DNA of 64,000 nucleotides from Lojkania enalia (taxonomy: Eukaryota > Ascomycota > Dothideomycetes > Pleosporales). The stretch covers positions 1-64,000 of the forward strand of contig ML986698.1 of assembly GCA_010094045.1 (NCBI GenBank), in the 5' to 3' direction. The notes under the pieces are model-generated. The model saw only the letters and a list, made by a program, of their open reading frames with translations. It did no database searches and was not told where the DNA came from. The position numbers and the translations under genes were made by a program. Below are positions 47,801-58,665 of the stretch, piece after piece. How positions within the stretch are numbered: position 1 is the first letter of the stretch; the number at the start of each line of letters is the position of its first letter.

Positions 47801-49316
47801 CGGGTAGCCCTTAGATTGAGACCCTGAAAATCGATCTTCGGGTTGGGCGTGATGAAGGTTGGGTTCCCCGGGATGATGCCACGCTCAACAGCGAGGAGCG
47901 CTTTCAGCAAACCCGAGACACCAGCAGCCGGCTCGGAATGGCCAATGTTGCTTTTGATCTGCACGAAATTAATTAGTTTAAACGATATATGCAGTTAGGT
48001 GGCTGATGCTGATGACTTACGGATCCGATTACGAGGGGCTCGGCACGAGCAACCTTGGAAAAGACGGAGGCGGCGCCCTTGACCTCGGTGGGATCGCCAG
48101 CCTGAAACAGTTAGCCCCATGATGCTCTCGACCCTGCAGATCCACGCCTCTTTTTACTACTCACCTGTGTTCCCGTGCCGTGACATTCGAGATAGCCTGT
48201 TTGGCTGAAGTCCGCGATCTGCGCATTCGCATACGCCGCTCTGATGGCCACTGCCTGGGCTTCGGCGTTCGGGCTCGCAATTCCAGGGGTTCGCCCGTCG
48301 CTATTTGTCGAAGTGCCGCGAATGACACCGCGAATCGGGTCACCATCCCGGATCGCATCCTCCAGACGCTTCAGCATCACGCAGTTGACGGCTTCTGCCT
48401 TAATGTAGCCGTCGGCCTTCACGTCGAAGGTATGGCACTTGCCGGATAGAGATGAGGCCCCCTTCATAGCTCCAGCTGTCTTTGGTTAACACCCAATCCA
48501 ACAATATCTTTAGGTACTACGAGGCCAAAAACTTACTATCCATTACATGCTCTGGAGAAAGGTATAAGTTGGAGGCTGCAACAATAGCACCGTTGACCTC
48601 TCTTGTCTGGAGATATCGAACGGCGACATCAAGCGACACCAGACTTCCGGAGCAAGCCGTATCGATTGTCATACTGGGACCCTTAATGTTCAGGAAGTGG
48701 CTTATGCGGTTGCTGAGAATTGCCCTTCCAACTCCAACTGTTACTCCTGGAACCCTGTCGTCTGGGTCTCGAGACTGCATATCTGCATAATCTGGTATAT
48801 GGCGTTAATATTTGATCACTTCGACAAACTAAGAATTGTCTTACCAACTGCGTATGACCCAACAAAGCACGCCACCGGGGCGCCGTTGACCTGCTCAAGG
48901 GTGATACCCGCATTCTCGAGACACTCGTAGACGACTTCCAGCAGCTGCCGCTGCTGGGGGTCCATAGCAAGTGCCTCAGCCGAGGAGACCTCGAAGAACT
49001 GCGCATCGAAGTCCTTGGGGTCAATGTTTTCCAGAAACATGCCACCAGGCGAGCGCATCGTCTTTGGTTTCTTCGACCCATCGTAATGAGTCTTGAAATC
49101 GAAGCGCGACTCTGGAGGCTCGTTCCGTGCAACACCGCCCTGCTCAAGGAAGTTCCAAAGGGTCTCGATGGAATTGCAGTCGCCAGGAAGACGACATGCC
49201 ATGCCCACCACGGCAATTGGGTCTTGGACATATGTGGTTGGCTTCTGTGACGAGGTGACAGAGCCTGACACCCCGTTCACCACATACCCTTCCTGTCCGT
49301 TGCTGTTGATGGTCAT
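41898..49316 (-). CDS. highly reducing iterative type I polyketide synthase
   Basis: Six exons (49316-48845, 48791-48537, 48475-48165, 48101-48021, 47958-42772, 42722-41898) join in phase to 2,376 residues. KS (~33-455) has TACSGS, CHGTGTQ and SNIGH, its Cys-His-His triad. AT (~570-880) has GQGAQ and GHSSGE. DH (~950-1250) has catalytic His in [17 protein letters not shown] and DGCLQ. The central region at ~1300 ([19 protein letters not shown]) is where methyltransferase motif I belongs but lacks GxGxG, so the MT is dead. ER (~1680-1990) has LGLEGAG and [14 protein letters not shown] (~2010-2210) has [20 protein letters not shown] and a YAAAN Tyr. ACP (~2300-2370) carries GLDSL as phosphopantetheine site. 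No SAT or TE domain is present. It builds a reduced, probably unmethylated polyketide chain. A divergent hydrolase starts 769 bases upstream. Confidence 0.95.
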
Positions 49317-50085
49317 GTTTAATCCCGTTATAATTCGTTGACAATTGAGAAGAGATGATGGATAGCGGGATATGATTCTGGTCGTCTCGTGTGATTCTCA
49401 GCTGATGCAATTCTAGAGAGCAAAGGCATGTCCCTTCTCCATCCTTATAACAGAGGATACTCAAACAGAGCGTTTAGCTTGTTTATGCCTTACTCATCCG
49501 AACATCAAATTAGACAACTTGCCAACCCCGGGATGTCGTATACCGCCGTTCCTACCGGGCATGAATCAGCCGCTCAGCATTAGCATTTTCCCAATTATTC
49601 CCAAACACCGACTTACTGGGCGTTATCGGTGACCTGGTCCCTGGTTTGGCGTCGGGTTTTTTCTTTGATAGAATGCATGCATGCATGCATGCATGATAGT
49701 GAATGGTGTGCAACTCCGCCGCACGGCCAGGCCCGCCACGCGACTCCGCAAGCCCGGTAAGACGCCGCGTCTGACACGGCGGTAGTATTTTTGTCTCTCA
49801 CGAGCACGAGCCATATTGTAGAACACCGAATTGTAAACGTTTTGTATTTTTTCTTGCTATTTGGGCCTTTTGAAGGCATACTTGAGAATGGCGTGACAAT
49901 GTGTTTGCGTTCAGGTTTGATTTTTTTCTTGACTTCGTTCTGGGACTGCAGTGACATATTCTACTTCTTCGTCTGTTTTCGCACGTTGCAATCGTCCTTG
50001 ATCAGAATTTCTCCTTTGAAGCCCTTTGATTTCACTGTTAGTCTTTAGAATTGTTTCTATTTGGCTCGACAAATTTGAGTTCGAA
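49317..50085. promoter_or_regulatory. divergent promoter between PKS and hydrolase
   Basis: A 769-bp region likely controlling both genes. It contains an (ATGC)5 repeat at 49673-49695, two ACTCCGC sites in direct repeat (49713-49719 and 49743-49749), and a perfect 13-base palindrome AGACGC-C-GCGTCT at 49760-49772. CGG/CCG-type sites suit Zn2Cys6 regulators. Binding is not shown. Confidence 0.55.
49673..49695. repeat. (ATGC)5 tetranucleotide repeat
   Basis: Five ATGC units plus ATG. Each junction creates the palindrome ATGCAT or GCATGC. It lies in the middle of the divergent PKS/hydrolase promoter. Confidence 0.9.
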
Positions 50086-50991
50086 ATGGAGCCCCGCAAA
50101 GACATCTCTTTCAAAACCGTCGACGGCCTCACACTCAAGGGCTGGTTATATCCTGTAACCCAGGTCTCTGGCCGCGCCCCCGCAATTATCATCACACCCG
50201 GCTTTAATTGCGTTAAAGAAATGTTCGTACCAGAAGTAGGAGCCTACTTCCAAAAAGCTGGCATCGCCGCGCTGATATACGATCCGCGCACCCTAGGCGA
50301 CAGCGAGGGTTTGCCGCGCAACGACATTGATCCCATGAAGCAGCTCTCCGACTATAGCGACGCTCTCTCCTTCCTCCTCCAACAGCCAGACATCGATCCA
50401 GAGCGGATCGCATTCTGGGGCATGTCCTTCAGCGCCACCATCGCACTCTGCGCCGCGGCAATGGACAAGCGCGCCCGCGTCTGCATTGCCATCTGCCCGC
50501 TCCTTGACTTCACCTACACTCCCGAGAAGTTGCCCAAAGTCCTTATGTCAAGCATGCGCGATCGTCTCTCGCAAGTTGCCGGTAACGCGCCGTCTTTTCT
50601 ACCCGTCCTGACCGCCGACGGCAAGAACCCCGCGGGTCTAGGCTTCGAGACAAACACCGAGGAGCTGGACTACATGATGAACGCCAAATCGCGCGGGGCA
50701 CCCAACTACGAGAATAGGACGACCCTGCAGACATACTACAAGTTGGTAGTTTGGCAGCCGCATGGCATCATCCGGCACATGGCCCCTACCAAGGTGTGCA
50801 TGATTGTACCGGAGCTAGACCGGATTTCCCCGCCCAAGAAGCAGTTTGAGCTCTTTGAGACATTGCCCGAGGGGAAGCAGAGCTATATTGCCAAGGGCAA
50901 AGGCCATTTGGATGTGCTTAGTGGGGAGCAGTTTGAGGAATTGATGGGGCTGCAGGCGAAGTTCTTGCAGGAGAAATGGGAAGAGAAGTAG
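50086..50991 (+). CDS. alpha/beta hydrolase, polyketide transferase af380-type
   Basis: A single exon of 301 residues, starting at ATG 50086. MEPRKDISFKTVDGLTLKGW, PAIIITPGFNCVKEM and IYDPRTLGDSEGLPRNDIDP are close to the family that includes the fumagillin-cluster polyketide transferase Af380. Nucleophile elbow GMSFS (Ser ~114), an acid in PELDRISPP (~245) and His in GKGHLDVLSG (~275) complete the triad. Family members move the polyketide from an HR-PKS onto an acceptor or release it. The divergent position next to an HR-PKS that lacks a release domain supports the same job here. The acceptor is unknown. There is no signal peptide, so it is cytosolic. Confidence 0.85.
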   Translation: MEPRKDISFKTVDGLTLKGWLYPVTQVSGRAPAIIITPGFNCVKEMFVPEVGAYFQKAGIAALIYDPRTLGDSEGLPRNDIDPMKQLSDYSDALSFLLQQPDIDPERIAFWGMSFSATIALCAAAMDKRARVCIAICPLLDFTYTPEKLPKVLMSSMRDRLSQVAGNAPSFLPVLTADGKNPAGLGFETNTEELDYMMNAKSRGAPNYENRTTLQTYYKLVVWQPHGIIRHMAPTKVCMIVPELDRISPPKKQFELFETLPEGKQSYIAKGKGHLDVLSGEQFEELMGLQAKFLQEKWEEK

Positions 50992-51433
50992 AGGGGGCGC
51001 AAATTTTCTTCTTAGGAAATTAGTATATAGAATCTTGTTATGGAATATTGATAGATTCAGTTTTGCTGTTGAATATATATATGATGTTGATCACGAAGCC
51101 TAATTCTACTATGAATGCGTCTTATTTGTCTAACCTCAATCATGCCATAAATTTCGACTTTGATTTGGCAATGCCATCATAACAAGTGAATAGCAACTTT
51201 AGGTGGACATGCTTAGTGAGAGAAGAGATCTACTACTCGAAATCTTAGCAAGTGTAACAATTTTCGAAATAGGTTCACTTGATGGCATACGCGTTGGTCT
51301 CAAATATGCACAGCATTCTTAATAATCCCATGATAAATCCCCAAAAAAAAGAGTGTATATTGCAAATTTATAAAATATTCAAGCGAGTGACAAGAGTTTC
51401 TCATATGATACAGCCCCATTATCATTCCGACAC
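50992..51433. other. convergent 3' intergenic region
   Basis: AT-rich spacer between the tail ends of the hydrolase and P450 genes. It should hold both 3' UTRs. No gene seen. Confidence 0.5.
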
Positions 51434-53011
51434 CTACTCAATAACAACTCTCACACCGGGGCAACCCTTGTACATCTTGGGCGCAAACCGATCTCTCGCA
51501 AGCTCAACGTCTCTCTTCGTCGTATCATACAACTTCACTCTACCACCTATCTTTCTAAAGAAATTTGCAAGTGCAATATATAGTTCAGCATATCCCAATT
51601 GCATACCCGTGCAGCTTCGCGTCCCCTTGCCAAAGCTAACCATGTATCGCGAAAGTTTGCGACCGTCCGGCGCCACGGGGTTATCGAGCCAGCGCTCTGG
51701 GACAAAGTCATGCGAGTTCGGGAAGATTGTCTCGTCATGAGAGACAGGGTAGATATCCATAGAAACATTTGTGCTTGGAGGAATCATGTGAGTGGGGTTA
51801 GCCTGCGGGTAGGGGAGAGGACCGCCGTGGTAGATACGTGGCATACGCTGGGAGGTACCGTACGAGAGACGCAAAGCTTCTTCGATGCAAGCGCTCAGAT
51901 AAGGCAATTTGGCGAGCTCATCCCAGGATGGCATATTTGTGGGATCGGTGATTGCCTCATCGAGCTCTGTACGCAGACGGTCTTGGATGGCCGGTTGATC
52001 CAAAATATGGAAACAGGCGACTACGAGCGTGCGCATTGTAGACTCGACACCTGCACCAATGATGCTAATGGATTCGTGGTGGAGACGAGTCAATGTCAAC
52101 TCCTGCGGCGGAAGACCTGAATCCAAAAGTTCGCGAAAGATGGTGTTGTCAGCCTTCGACTCGTCCTTTGGTTGACTGAGAATGGAGGATATCTGGTCTG
52201 TCAATTCCTTGTTGAATTTGATGACAGAATCCATCTGCGGCTGCATGGCAACGAGCATCCAGTCGGGAAGCCTCTGCATGATCTTGTTGATGATGGGGAA
52301 TTGGACGACCCAATGTACTGGCTCCAGAAGATCCATCATAGCTTGATTTAGAGGGCTATGGAACTCTGGTTGGTCAACGAAATTGTACTGTCGCTCGTAC
52401 GCGTAGCCAACAATGGTATCAGACGAAACACAGCCCCACATTTTGTTTAAATTGACGACTCGTCCGGTGCCTGCATAGTCCTTCTGCAACTTCTCTAGCA
52501 ACTTGTCCATGGTGAACTGAATCTTCGGGCTAAATGCAGCAAGTTTGCGCTTCGAGAAAAATGGATTTAGCGCAGAACGTCGCATCTTGTGATCGTGGTG
52601 CTTGGTAGAAGCAAAGGCAGACAAGGGATTGCCGAAGCGGTCTGAGATAGCTGCAGGCTTGTCGACAGGCCGGGATGGGTGGAAGAAGTATTCATGGTAG
52701 GCTGAGTCCTGAATATGGATTTCATCAGGCGTGATGCGGATGATAGGACCATATTTTTCGTGCCATTTGCGGTATGCCCAAGGGAACTGGCCGCCTTCGC
52801 CATTGAAAAGTTCATAGTACGTCTCTACCCAGAACGTCAAAGCGGCGAGTTTGGGGCCGGGGAACTTGGCCAGAGGACTGAGGTAGAGACGATAGACGAC
52901 GAGATAGACAATGTAGATGCAATAGAGGGTGGCAACAGAAACAAGGGTGATAGTGGTGGGGCTCTGATGAGCGGCCCACGCTTTTAGTGCTTGGAATTGA
53001 GCGTCTGCCAT
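51434..53011 (-). CDS. cytochrome P450 monooxygenase
   Basis: An intronless 525-residue P450. An N-terminal membrane anchor (TLVSVATLYCIYIVYLVVY, ~20-40) is followed by the proline-rich hinge FPGPKLAA. The I-helix oxygen-binding element is GAGVEST, the K-helix ExxR is EEALR (~375), a PERW motif follows (FVPERW), and the heme loop FGKGTRSCTG has the cysteine ligand at 467. The overall sequence recalls trichodiene-oxygenase-like (CYP58-type) fungal P450s. It should sit in the ER membrane and hydroxylate or epoxidise the polyketide with a reductase encoded elsewhere. It shares the cluster with the PKS and SDR genes. The substrate is not predictable. Confidence 0.92.
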   Translation of the reverse strand: MADAQFQALKAWAAHQSPTTITLVSVATLYCIYIVYLVVYRLYLSPLAKFPGPKLAALTFWVETYYELFNGEGGQFPWAYRKWHEKYGPIIRITPDEIHIQDSAYHEYFFHPSRPVDKPAAISDRFGNPLSAFASTKHHDHKMRRSALNPFFSKRKLAAFSPKIQFTMDKLLEKLQKDYAGTGRVVNLNKMWGCVSSDTIVGYAYERQYNFVDQPEFHSPLNQAMMDLLEPVHWVVQFPIINKIMQRLPDWMLVAMQPQMDSVIKFNKELTDQISSILSQPKDESKADNTIFRELLDSGLPPQELTLTRLHHESISIIGAGVESTMRTLVVACFHILDQPAIQDRLRTELDEAITDPTNMPSWDELAKLPYLSACIEEALRLSYGTSQRMPRIYHGGPLPYPQANPTHMIPPSTNVSMDIYPVSHDETIFPNSHDFVPERWLDNPVAPDGRKLSRYMVSFGKGTRSCTGMQLGYAELYIALANFFRKIGGRVKLYDTTKRDVELARDRFAPKMYKGCPGVRVVIE

Positions 53012-54562
53012 GATGCAACTTTTCTTAGTCTTGTCTGTACTATGAACGAAGGTCTGGTGCTGGACAAGTCCATGATTAAGACAGCCATTTGTCGCACTAT
53101 GACATTGTCGAAAAGCACGGTAGCGATGTTAGGAATGTAAATTACGGTTTCATTTCGCGGCAGCACAGTACTACGGTCGGTTTTCACTCATAGCTGGCGG
53201 CCTAGAATAGCATGGGGTTCGGCAATCTAGTCGTACTTTGAGGGAATATGGCGTTCTGGCATCAGTCTGAGTGGGGGAGTCGGACTATGCCGCCACTACG
53301 CACGGCGCGGTGTATGGGGGGAGGTTCAGCTTGACCATCCTAGTCAAGATCTAGAATGCTCACCGGCGAGGCCTTGGCGGATCGTGTAAGTATGCGCTGG
53401 TTGGCACTAGCGAGCTCCTGAGGAAACAGCGCACGTGTTTGGCGCATGGGAACGCTCGAAGATGTGGGAGGAGCTGAAGCCGGGGCCAAGGGAGCTCGTT
53501 TGGTCCATGGACATCGATGGATTGGGGAAGAGCTGCAGGAGATAGATTGCTTACGCTCGTTTCCGAGAGTCTGATAGACGTTTGGCGCATATCGCTGGGT
53601 GGCGCGGGCGGTGAGGCGAGCGGTGCTGGCTGGAAAGGCTGAGAGGGCTTGCAGGGAGCGCGGTGATTAAGGCGCCGGCGGTGTCGGTGCGGGAGGATGC
53701 GGGCTAGCATCGCCGCGAGCTGATTGGTGCGGGAATGGCTGGCGCTAGTCTGAACTAGGCCGCGCTAGGCTGGGCCGCTTGCGGAGTTCGTGCTAGTCCG
53801 CGGCGGAGGGGCAGGGGGCGCAGAGCAGCCTGCGGAGTTGCGGGAAAGGCGCTGGTCCGTGCGGGGCGGCGCCACGACGGAAGGAGCTAGCGTCGGGAGT
53901 TAGCCGGCCCATCTCACCTAGGCACATCTGCTCCACTGCTCCCGCGCCTCGCATTCTTTCGACGCCTCGCATTCCTCAATCCTCCACTCTGCGCTTATCC
54001 TCTCATATCGGCGCCCGCAACGCTTCGTTCCAGACGCGCTCTGCGGTCCATGCACCGAGCCTCAAAATTAGAAACGCTCCTCTCCCACCAATGGATGTTC
54101 CCCAACCATCCGCGCCCATCATCATCTTCCGCCGCTTGTACCTGCATCTGCCCGCTTATCGTGCGGAGTCCCTGCTTCTACGGCGCCCATCCTGTTGTTG
54201 CTCCGTCCGCAATTCCCCGCCCTCGGCGCAAACTGTGCCCTACAGACCCTTCGATGGGCGGCATTGCGGGCTTAGAAATTGATCCATGGAGCCAATTAGT
54301 CAGTTGTGCGCTGCGAAGTTGTCGCTGTGCCACGGATCTCGCTGCCTTGTGAAGTCCCCTCTTTACGTTGTGCGTCGCGCCTACTTGTACTGGCCTATTG
54401 TTTAAAGACCGCTTCCCATCCACCGTTAACATGCCATCGAGAAAGCTGCTCGCTGTCCTTTGTCCCTGTCTGCCCATTACCTCATCCAAGCAGCAATCAC
54501 TCCCACAACAACCAACCATCGCACCTGAATCCAAGCCACTTGCTGACGACAAGAGCTCAACT
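53012..54562. promoter_or_regulatory. long GC-rich divergent region between P450 and SDR1
   Basis: This 1.55-kb region is clearly richer in G+C than other spacers, mostly over 53280-54350. GCGCTAG/CTAGCGC-like words recur (53730-53890). No coding frame with family resemblance was found on either strand. It includes the promoters of both neighbours and shows no RIP-like decay. Part of it may be a long 5' UTR or a non-coding transcript. Confidence 0.45.
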
Positions 54563-55373
54563 ATGGCTACCAACACTGTTTACTTGGTTACTGGCGCTGC
54601 TCGAGGTGGGCTAGCCGCAGACCCTCGTGTCCTACCGAGGCACTGAGACACGCATTGCTAACGCTCCTTGGACAGGCCTCGGCAAGGCGTTTGTCGAGAC
54701 ATATCTCGCCCGCCCGAACAATACCGTTGTCGCTGCTGTTCGCAACGTCGGCACCGCCGACTCTCTCAAGCAGCTTACTGTCGGTGAAGGCAGCAAGCTC
54801 ATCATTGTCGGTCTCGATGCCGCCGACCCAGAGGCCGCCAAGAAGGCTGTCGCAGAGCTGCAGGCACAGGGCATTGACAAACTGGACGTCGTCATCGCGA
54901 ATGCCGGCATCTCAACCAGCTTCGACCCCATCGCTACCGTCCCGTTCGAGGCCGTCAAGCAGCATGTCGAGGTGAACGGATACGGCCCGCTTCTATTGTT
55001 CCAGGCTGTCCTGCCCCTGCTCGAGAAGTCGTCCAACCCCAAGTTCGCTGCCCTCGGCACGCCAATGGCTTCCATCACTGGCATGGAGTCTCGTCCCTAC
55101 CCCATGGGCGCCTATGGCATCTCCAAAGTCATGCTCCACTGGATGTCGAGGAAGATCCACCTTGAGCACCAGAACATCGTCTCTTTCGTCCTCGACCCTG
55201 GATTCGTCCAGACCGACATGGGTAACTCTGGCGCCCAGAAGTTCGGCATGGAGAAGGCCTTCACCACCATCGAGGATAGTATCAACTTCCTTGTCCCTAC
55301 CATTGACAACGCCACCAAGGAGAAGACCTCAGGTCACTTTCCCTCCATCGAGGGTGGTGATTTTGCCTGGTAA
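54563..55373 (+). CDS. short-chain dehydrogenase/reductase, nor-1-like (SDR1)
   Basis: Exons 54563-54605 and 54676-55373 give 246 residues. The 43-nt first exon ends inside the cofactor motif, and splicing restores TGAARGLGKA (TGxxxGxG). VVIANAGIS is the NAG motif, and the active site shows MASITGM plus YGISK (YxxxK). PGFVQTDMGN follows the active site, as in classical SDRs. The sequence resembles the norsolorinic-acid ketoreductase (nor-1) group, NADPH-dependent carbonyl reductases in polyketide clusters. An in-frame upstream extension exists, but MATNTVYLVTG is the normal SDR start. It is a paralogue of the gene at 61494. Cytosolic tailoring enzyme. Confidence 0.9.
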
Positions 55374-56183
55374 TTCATTTGTTTTCCTATGCATGTTTTA
55401 GCTGCATGCTTGGAGTTGGACAAAGGGTAAAGGGCATGTTAGACGGGACAGGACTTGACAATGTAATAATATGACATAAGTGAATACAAAATACCATGCG
55501 ATACACTATGTTGCTGTACTCAATTGCCCTGAACAGATGACGTGAATAAAAACGTGCGTCATGTGGAATTTGATATCCTATCTATTACTATGGTGGATAT
55601 TGCTGAAAGTTAATGTAATTTATAAGCACTTGCTGAAGTGTACGTTGGAGTTACGACAAATTGAGTAAAATTCTTAGTAGCAGAATTCCTTTAAGAAATA
55701 TCCCCAAGCTATACTAGATCCTTCATATTCAACTCCACATATTACCTCCAATTTAACTTTCCCTTTTACCGTCTGCGAAGCTATACACTCTACCCAATGT
55801 GCCGCGTCCTAAGCGAACGACACAAAGACATTTGATCGAGCGCGGAATACTACAAGCAAATCAGACTTTTAGGATTGGGTGCTCTATTAGGCTCAGATAG
55901 GAATATTGTTCGCGATAAGCTACTGAAGGCACCCCCGCGTAATAGCCCTGAGTATATAAAAAAGCACCTTGATAACATTGTAGAATTCTTTCAGAGCTGT
56001 AGAGATTTTGGTTTATTTTTCCTTGTATGCCTCTATTTAAACAATACATAGTTTTGCTCTACATGTAAGAATATTGATGGGAAAAAAAAAAACAAAAAAA
56101 AAATTATTTTTTTGTACAAAGGAAGAACAATGCCAACCCCACTCTAACCAGATCGTAAGCGCCACAAAGCCCCTCCTCTCCGC
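55374..56183. other. convergent 3' intergenic region
   Basis: AT-rich spacer between the ends of SDR1 and the FAD oxidase, with poly-A tracts at 56083-56102. No gene seen. Confidence 0.5.
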
Positions 56184-57920
56184 TCACACCCTGCATAGCC
56201 TTCCATCTTCCTTCGTTGTCCATGCTTCGCTGCCTACCATAGTCGGCCCGAAGAACAAATCCTTAGGGTCATATTTCTTCTTGATTAATTTCAGCCTGTT
56301 ATAGTTCACATCATAATAGTCACGCTTCCAGTTGGGATTGGCCCAGCTAGCCTCATTTCCGTACGCGCCAGCACCAGGTGTGACCCTCTCGAGAGCCGGA
56401 ATGACGACCTTGTTCAGCTCATCAAGAGTAGCTTGATTAGCTTCCGCGGTCGATGAGTCGCCGAAATACCACTGTGTTTGCGCCAGAATTGAGAGCGTCG
56501 CATCGCGCCATTTTGGTGTTATCGAGTTTGGAGCAATGGCTTTTTTGGCTGATGATTGCATCGCGACAATGCCTAGGTATGTTCCGGGTGTCTGGGAAAG
56601 CTCGCGCAGCGTTCCCACAAAGCTTTTCAGACTCCTGTCGTTCTTCAATACTGAGCGCGGAACGAAACGGCCACCCATTGTGCGATCGATAGGATATGCT
56701 CCCTCTGGAATTGGGCCGAGGTAGTGCGTGTAATGGTCGAGGAAAGTTGGGAAGACTGTCACGTTGAGGGTGTATTGAATCTTCAATTCGTCGAGTTTCG
56801 AGGTCACGGGCTTCAGAATCTTACGGATCTCCGCATCTGAGGCGCCTGGCTTGGTCATGGGAGCTAATAAGAAAGAATCTGCACCAACGAGGTAGCCTGC
56901 TGCAGCACCGGCATCGACCATAGCCGGGGCATTGGCATGGAAGGCTTCAACGCCGGACCAGTACGTGTCATTTGAGATGCCTTCTGAGGTGAACGAAAGA
57001 AATGCACCTCCCGTGTTTCCATCTTTAAAGGCACGAACTGTGAGCGACACAACCACGCCGAACGTTCCGGGTCCGCCGCCGCTGAGAGCCCAATAGAGGT
57101 CCCTATTCTTTGTTGGGGTTGCAGTAACCAACGAGCCATCTGCAAGTACAACCTCCCATTCTAAAGCCTGGTCTGCCCCCATGCCATGGGTGGATGTCAA
57201 GGAACTATGACCACCACCCTGATGGTAACCCCCTACGAGGCCTACTGATGGGCAGCTGCCAGCGACGATGTGAAGTCCCGCTTTCTGAGCAACTGGAAGA
57301 GCTTCGGCACCTCGCACGCCTGCAGCCATCTTAAGTGCCGGTCCATTGTAGTAAGAGCTTCGGTAATTGTTAATGACCTTAACATCGGTCATTTTGTGAG
57401 TCCAAATACCAAGGGCACCCTTTCCAGTGCTTCTACCGACGAAGTCGTGACCAGTGTTCTTGATTACAAAGCGGATATTTTTAGATTGAGCGAATCTAAT
57501 TGCCGCTTGGATGTCTTTTGCAGAAGAGACCGTAACCGTATACGGTGGATAATTGCCTAGTTCACATGGTTGCTCGCGGGGAGTGAAAGGGCTGCATTTG
57601 TCCGTCTGAAAATAGCCACTCATGAGGGCCGTAGGCGAATCCTCGTGGACAATTGGCATGTGCCATCTTGCCTTCAGATCATTGCACTTTTCCTCATCAT
57701 AGTTGGGATCATGGCAGACTGAAGCAAGGGGAACGGTGGCGGTGAGGCTCCCCCCAACAGTTTTGTTCAGATAATTCCAGTCCGCGGTCTTGGGCCAGGC
57801 CGCATCTCCTGGAAGAACTTTGCATCGTGGTGGGGAAGCAGCAGCAGGAGCAGGAGATGCCACAGCTAAAGATAGCAGGGAAATGAATGATGCATATCGA
57901 TAAACCGAAGAGAGCGACAT
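56184..57920 (-). CDS. secreted FAD-linked oxidoreductase (berberine-bridge-enzyme type)
   Basis: An intronless 578-residue protein with signal peptide (ASFISLLSLAVASPAPA). The PCMH-type FAD domain starts near residue 120. IKNTGHDFVGRSTG contains the histidine (158) normally bound covalently to FAD. SCPSVGLVGGYHQGGGHSSL is the second flavin loop. The BBE C-terminal element NYNRLKLIKKKYDPKDLFF is present near the end. Such oxidases dehydrogenate alcohols or amines. Relatives in HR-PKS clusters (for example Sol5 of solanapyrone) oxidise and catalyse a Diels-Alder ring closure. The signal peptide suggests work in the secretory pathway or outside the cell. It shares a promoter with the MFS exporter. 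Confidence 0.93.
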   Translation of the reverse strand: MSLSSVYRYASFISLLSLAVASPAPAAASPPRCKVLPGDAAWPKTADWNYLNKTVGGSLTATVPLASVCHDPNYDEEKCNDLKARWHMPIVHEDSPTALMSGYFQTDKCSPFTPREQPCELGNYPPYTVTVSSAKDIQAAIRFAQSKNIRFVIKNTGHDFVGRSTGKGALGIWTHKMTDVKVINNYRSSYYNGPALKMAAGVRGAEALPVAQKAGLHIVAGSCPSVGLVGGYHQGGGHSSLTSTHGMGADQALEWEVVLADGSLVTATPTKNRDLYWALSGGGPGTFGVVVSLTVRAFKDGNTGGAFLSFTSEGISNDTYWSGVEAFHANAPAMVDAGAAAGYLVGADSFLLAPMTKPGASDAEIRKILKPVTSKLDELKIQYTLNVTVFPTFLDHYTHYLGPIPEGAYPIDRTMGGRFVPRSVLKNDRSLKSFVGTLRELSQTPGTYLGIVAMQSSAKKAIAPNSITPKWRDATLSILAQTQWYFGDSSTAEANQATLDELNKVVIPALERVTPGAGAYGNEASWANPNWKRDYYDVNYNRLKLIKKKYDPKDLFFGPTMVGSEAWTTKEDGRLCRV

Positions 57921-58665
57921 TTTGGAAAAGAAACTCGACAGTCACAAATGAAACAACAGATGAGTCGACCACTGGTGAAGAACGAGAATCAAATCGTTCG
58001 GTTCTTCATGCATTAAATAAGAATCTCTCCTCCAGCCTACGGACTCCAGGCCGGCTGAACCATTGTCGTTCCTTTGAGCCTTCATGAGCCGTCTGTCCAT
58101 TCTCTCGTGATCCAACAACGCCACGGAGTGTGCGAACGGACTTGTTTAGTCCCCCACTGGCTGCTATTGATCGATGTATACGGGGCGAGGGCGTTGGGGC
58201 CAATGCTCCCGATGACTCGAATATAGTATCTGCTAGAGAGGAGGCTGAAGCCAAGCTTAGAATACTCAGGTACACATCTACGAAAGCTGAATAAAGTCCG
58301 ATACGGCGGAGCGACTAGTGCCAGGTCCTCGTGGCTCCCTAGCAAGGCCTTCCCGAGATCCTTCTACGCGCATTGATTGTGGCGTTTCAAAACACAAAGT
58401 CCGCAGCGGAATAAGGTTGCGTCAATGCTCGGTTAGATCCCGGAAATCCTCCCACGAATCCGATGTGTGCCACTAACGCCACGTGACAATCCATACTGAC
58501 ATGCATACTGACATGCATACCGACTTTGCGGAGCTGACACGGGCTCGCTTCCGCTCTGATTCCTTTTCTTTTTGCTTTCCCGAGCATCTTTCATCACACC
58601 TCTACCATATCTGAAGATTCTTCGTGTTGGACTCACGCAGCGATTTTATTTCACTGCTCTTCACT
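57921..58665. promoter_or_regulatory. divergent promoter between FAD oxidase and MFS exporter
   Basis: A 745-bp shared region. It contains a perfect palindrome TCCGC-A-GCGGA at about 58400-58410 (CCG/CGG type) and a 12-bp tandem repeat listed next. Both are candidate sites for a cluster regulator. Confidence 0.5.
58492..58524. repeat. 12-bp tandem repeat CATACTGACATG, 2.75 copies
   Basis: Two perfect units and a partial third (CATACCGAC). The word GACATGCA arises at the junctions, 58498-58505 and 58510-58517. It lies about 140 bp upstream of the MFS start. Confidence 0.85.

Noticed and set aside
54368..54562. Longer N-terminus for SDR1
   Set aside because: The extension is in frame but does not resemble any targeting signal, and SDRs of this group start at MATNTVYLVTG-like positions.
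54178..54576. 132-residue minus-strand frame in the GC-rich spacer
   Set aside because: No family resemblance; long frames are expected by chance in GC-rich DNA. The same applies to 53360-53710.
58492..58524. Tandem repeat considered as a CRISPR or minisatellite array
   Set aside because: Only 2.75 short units without spacers, in a eukaryotic promoter; not a CRISPR array.
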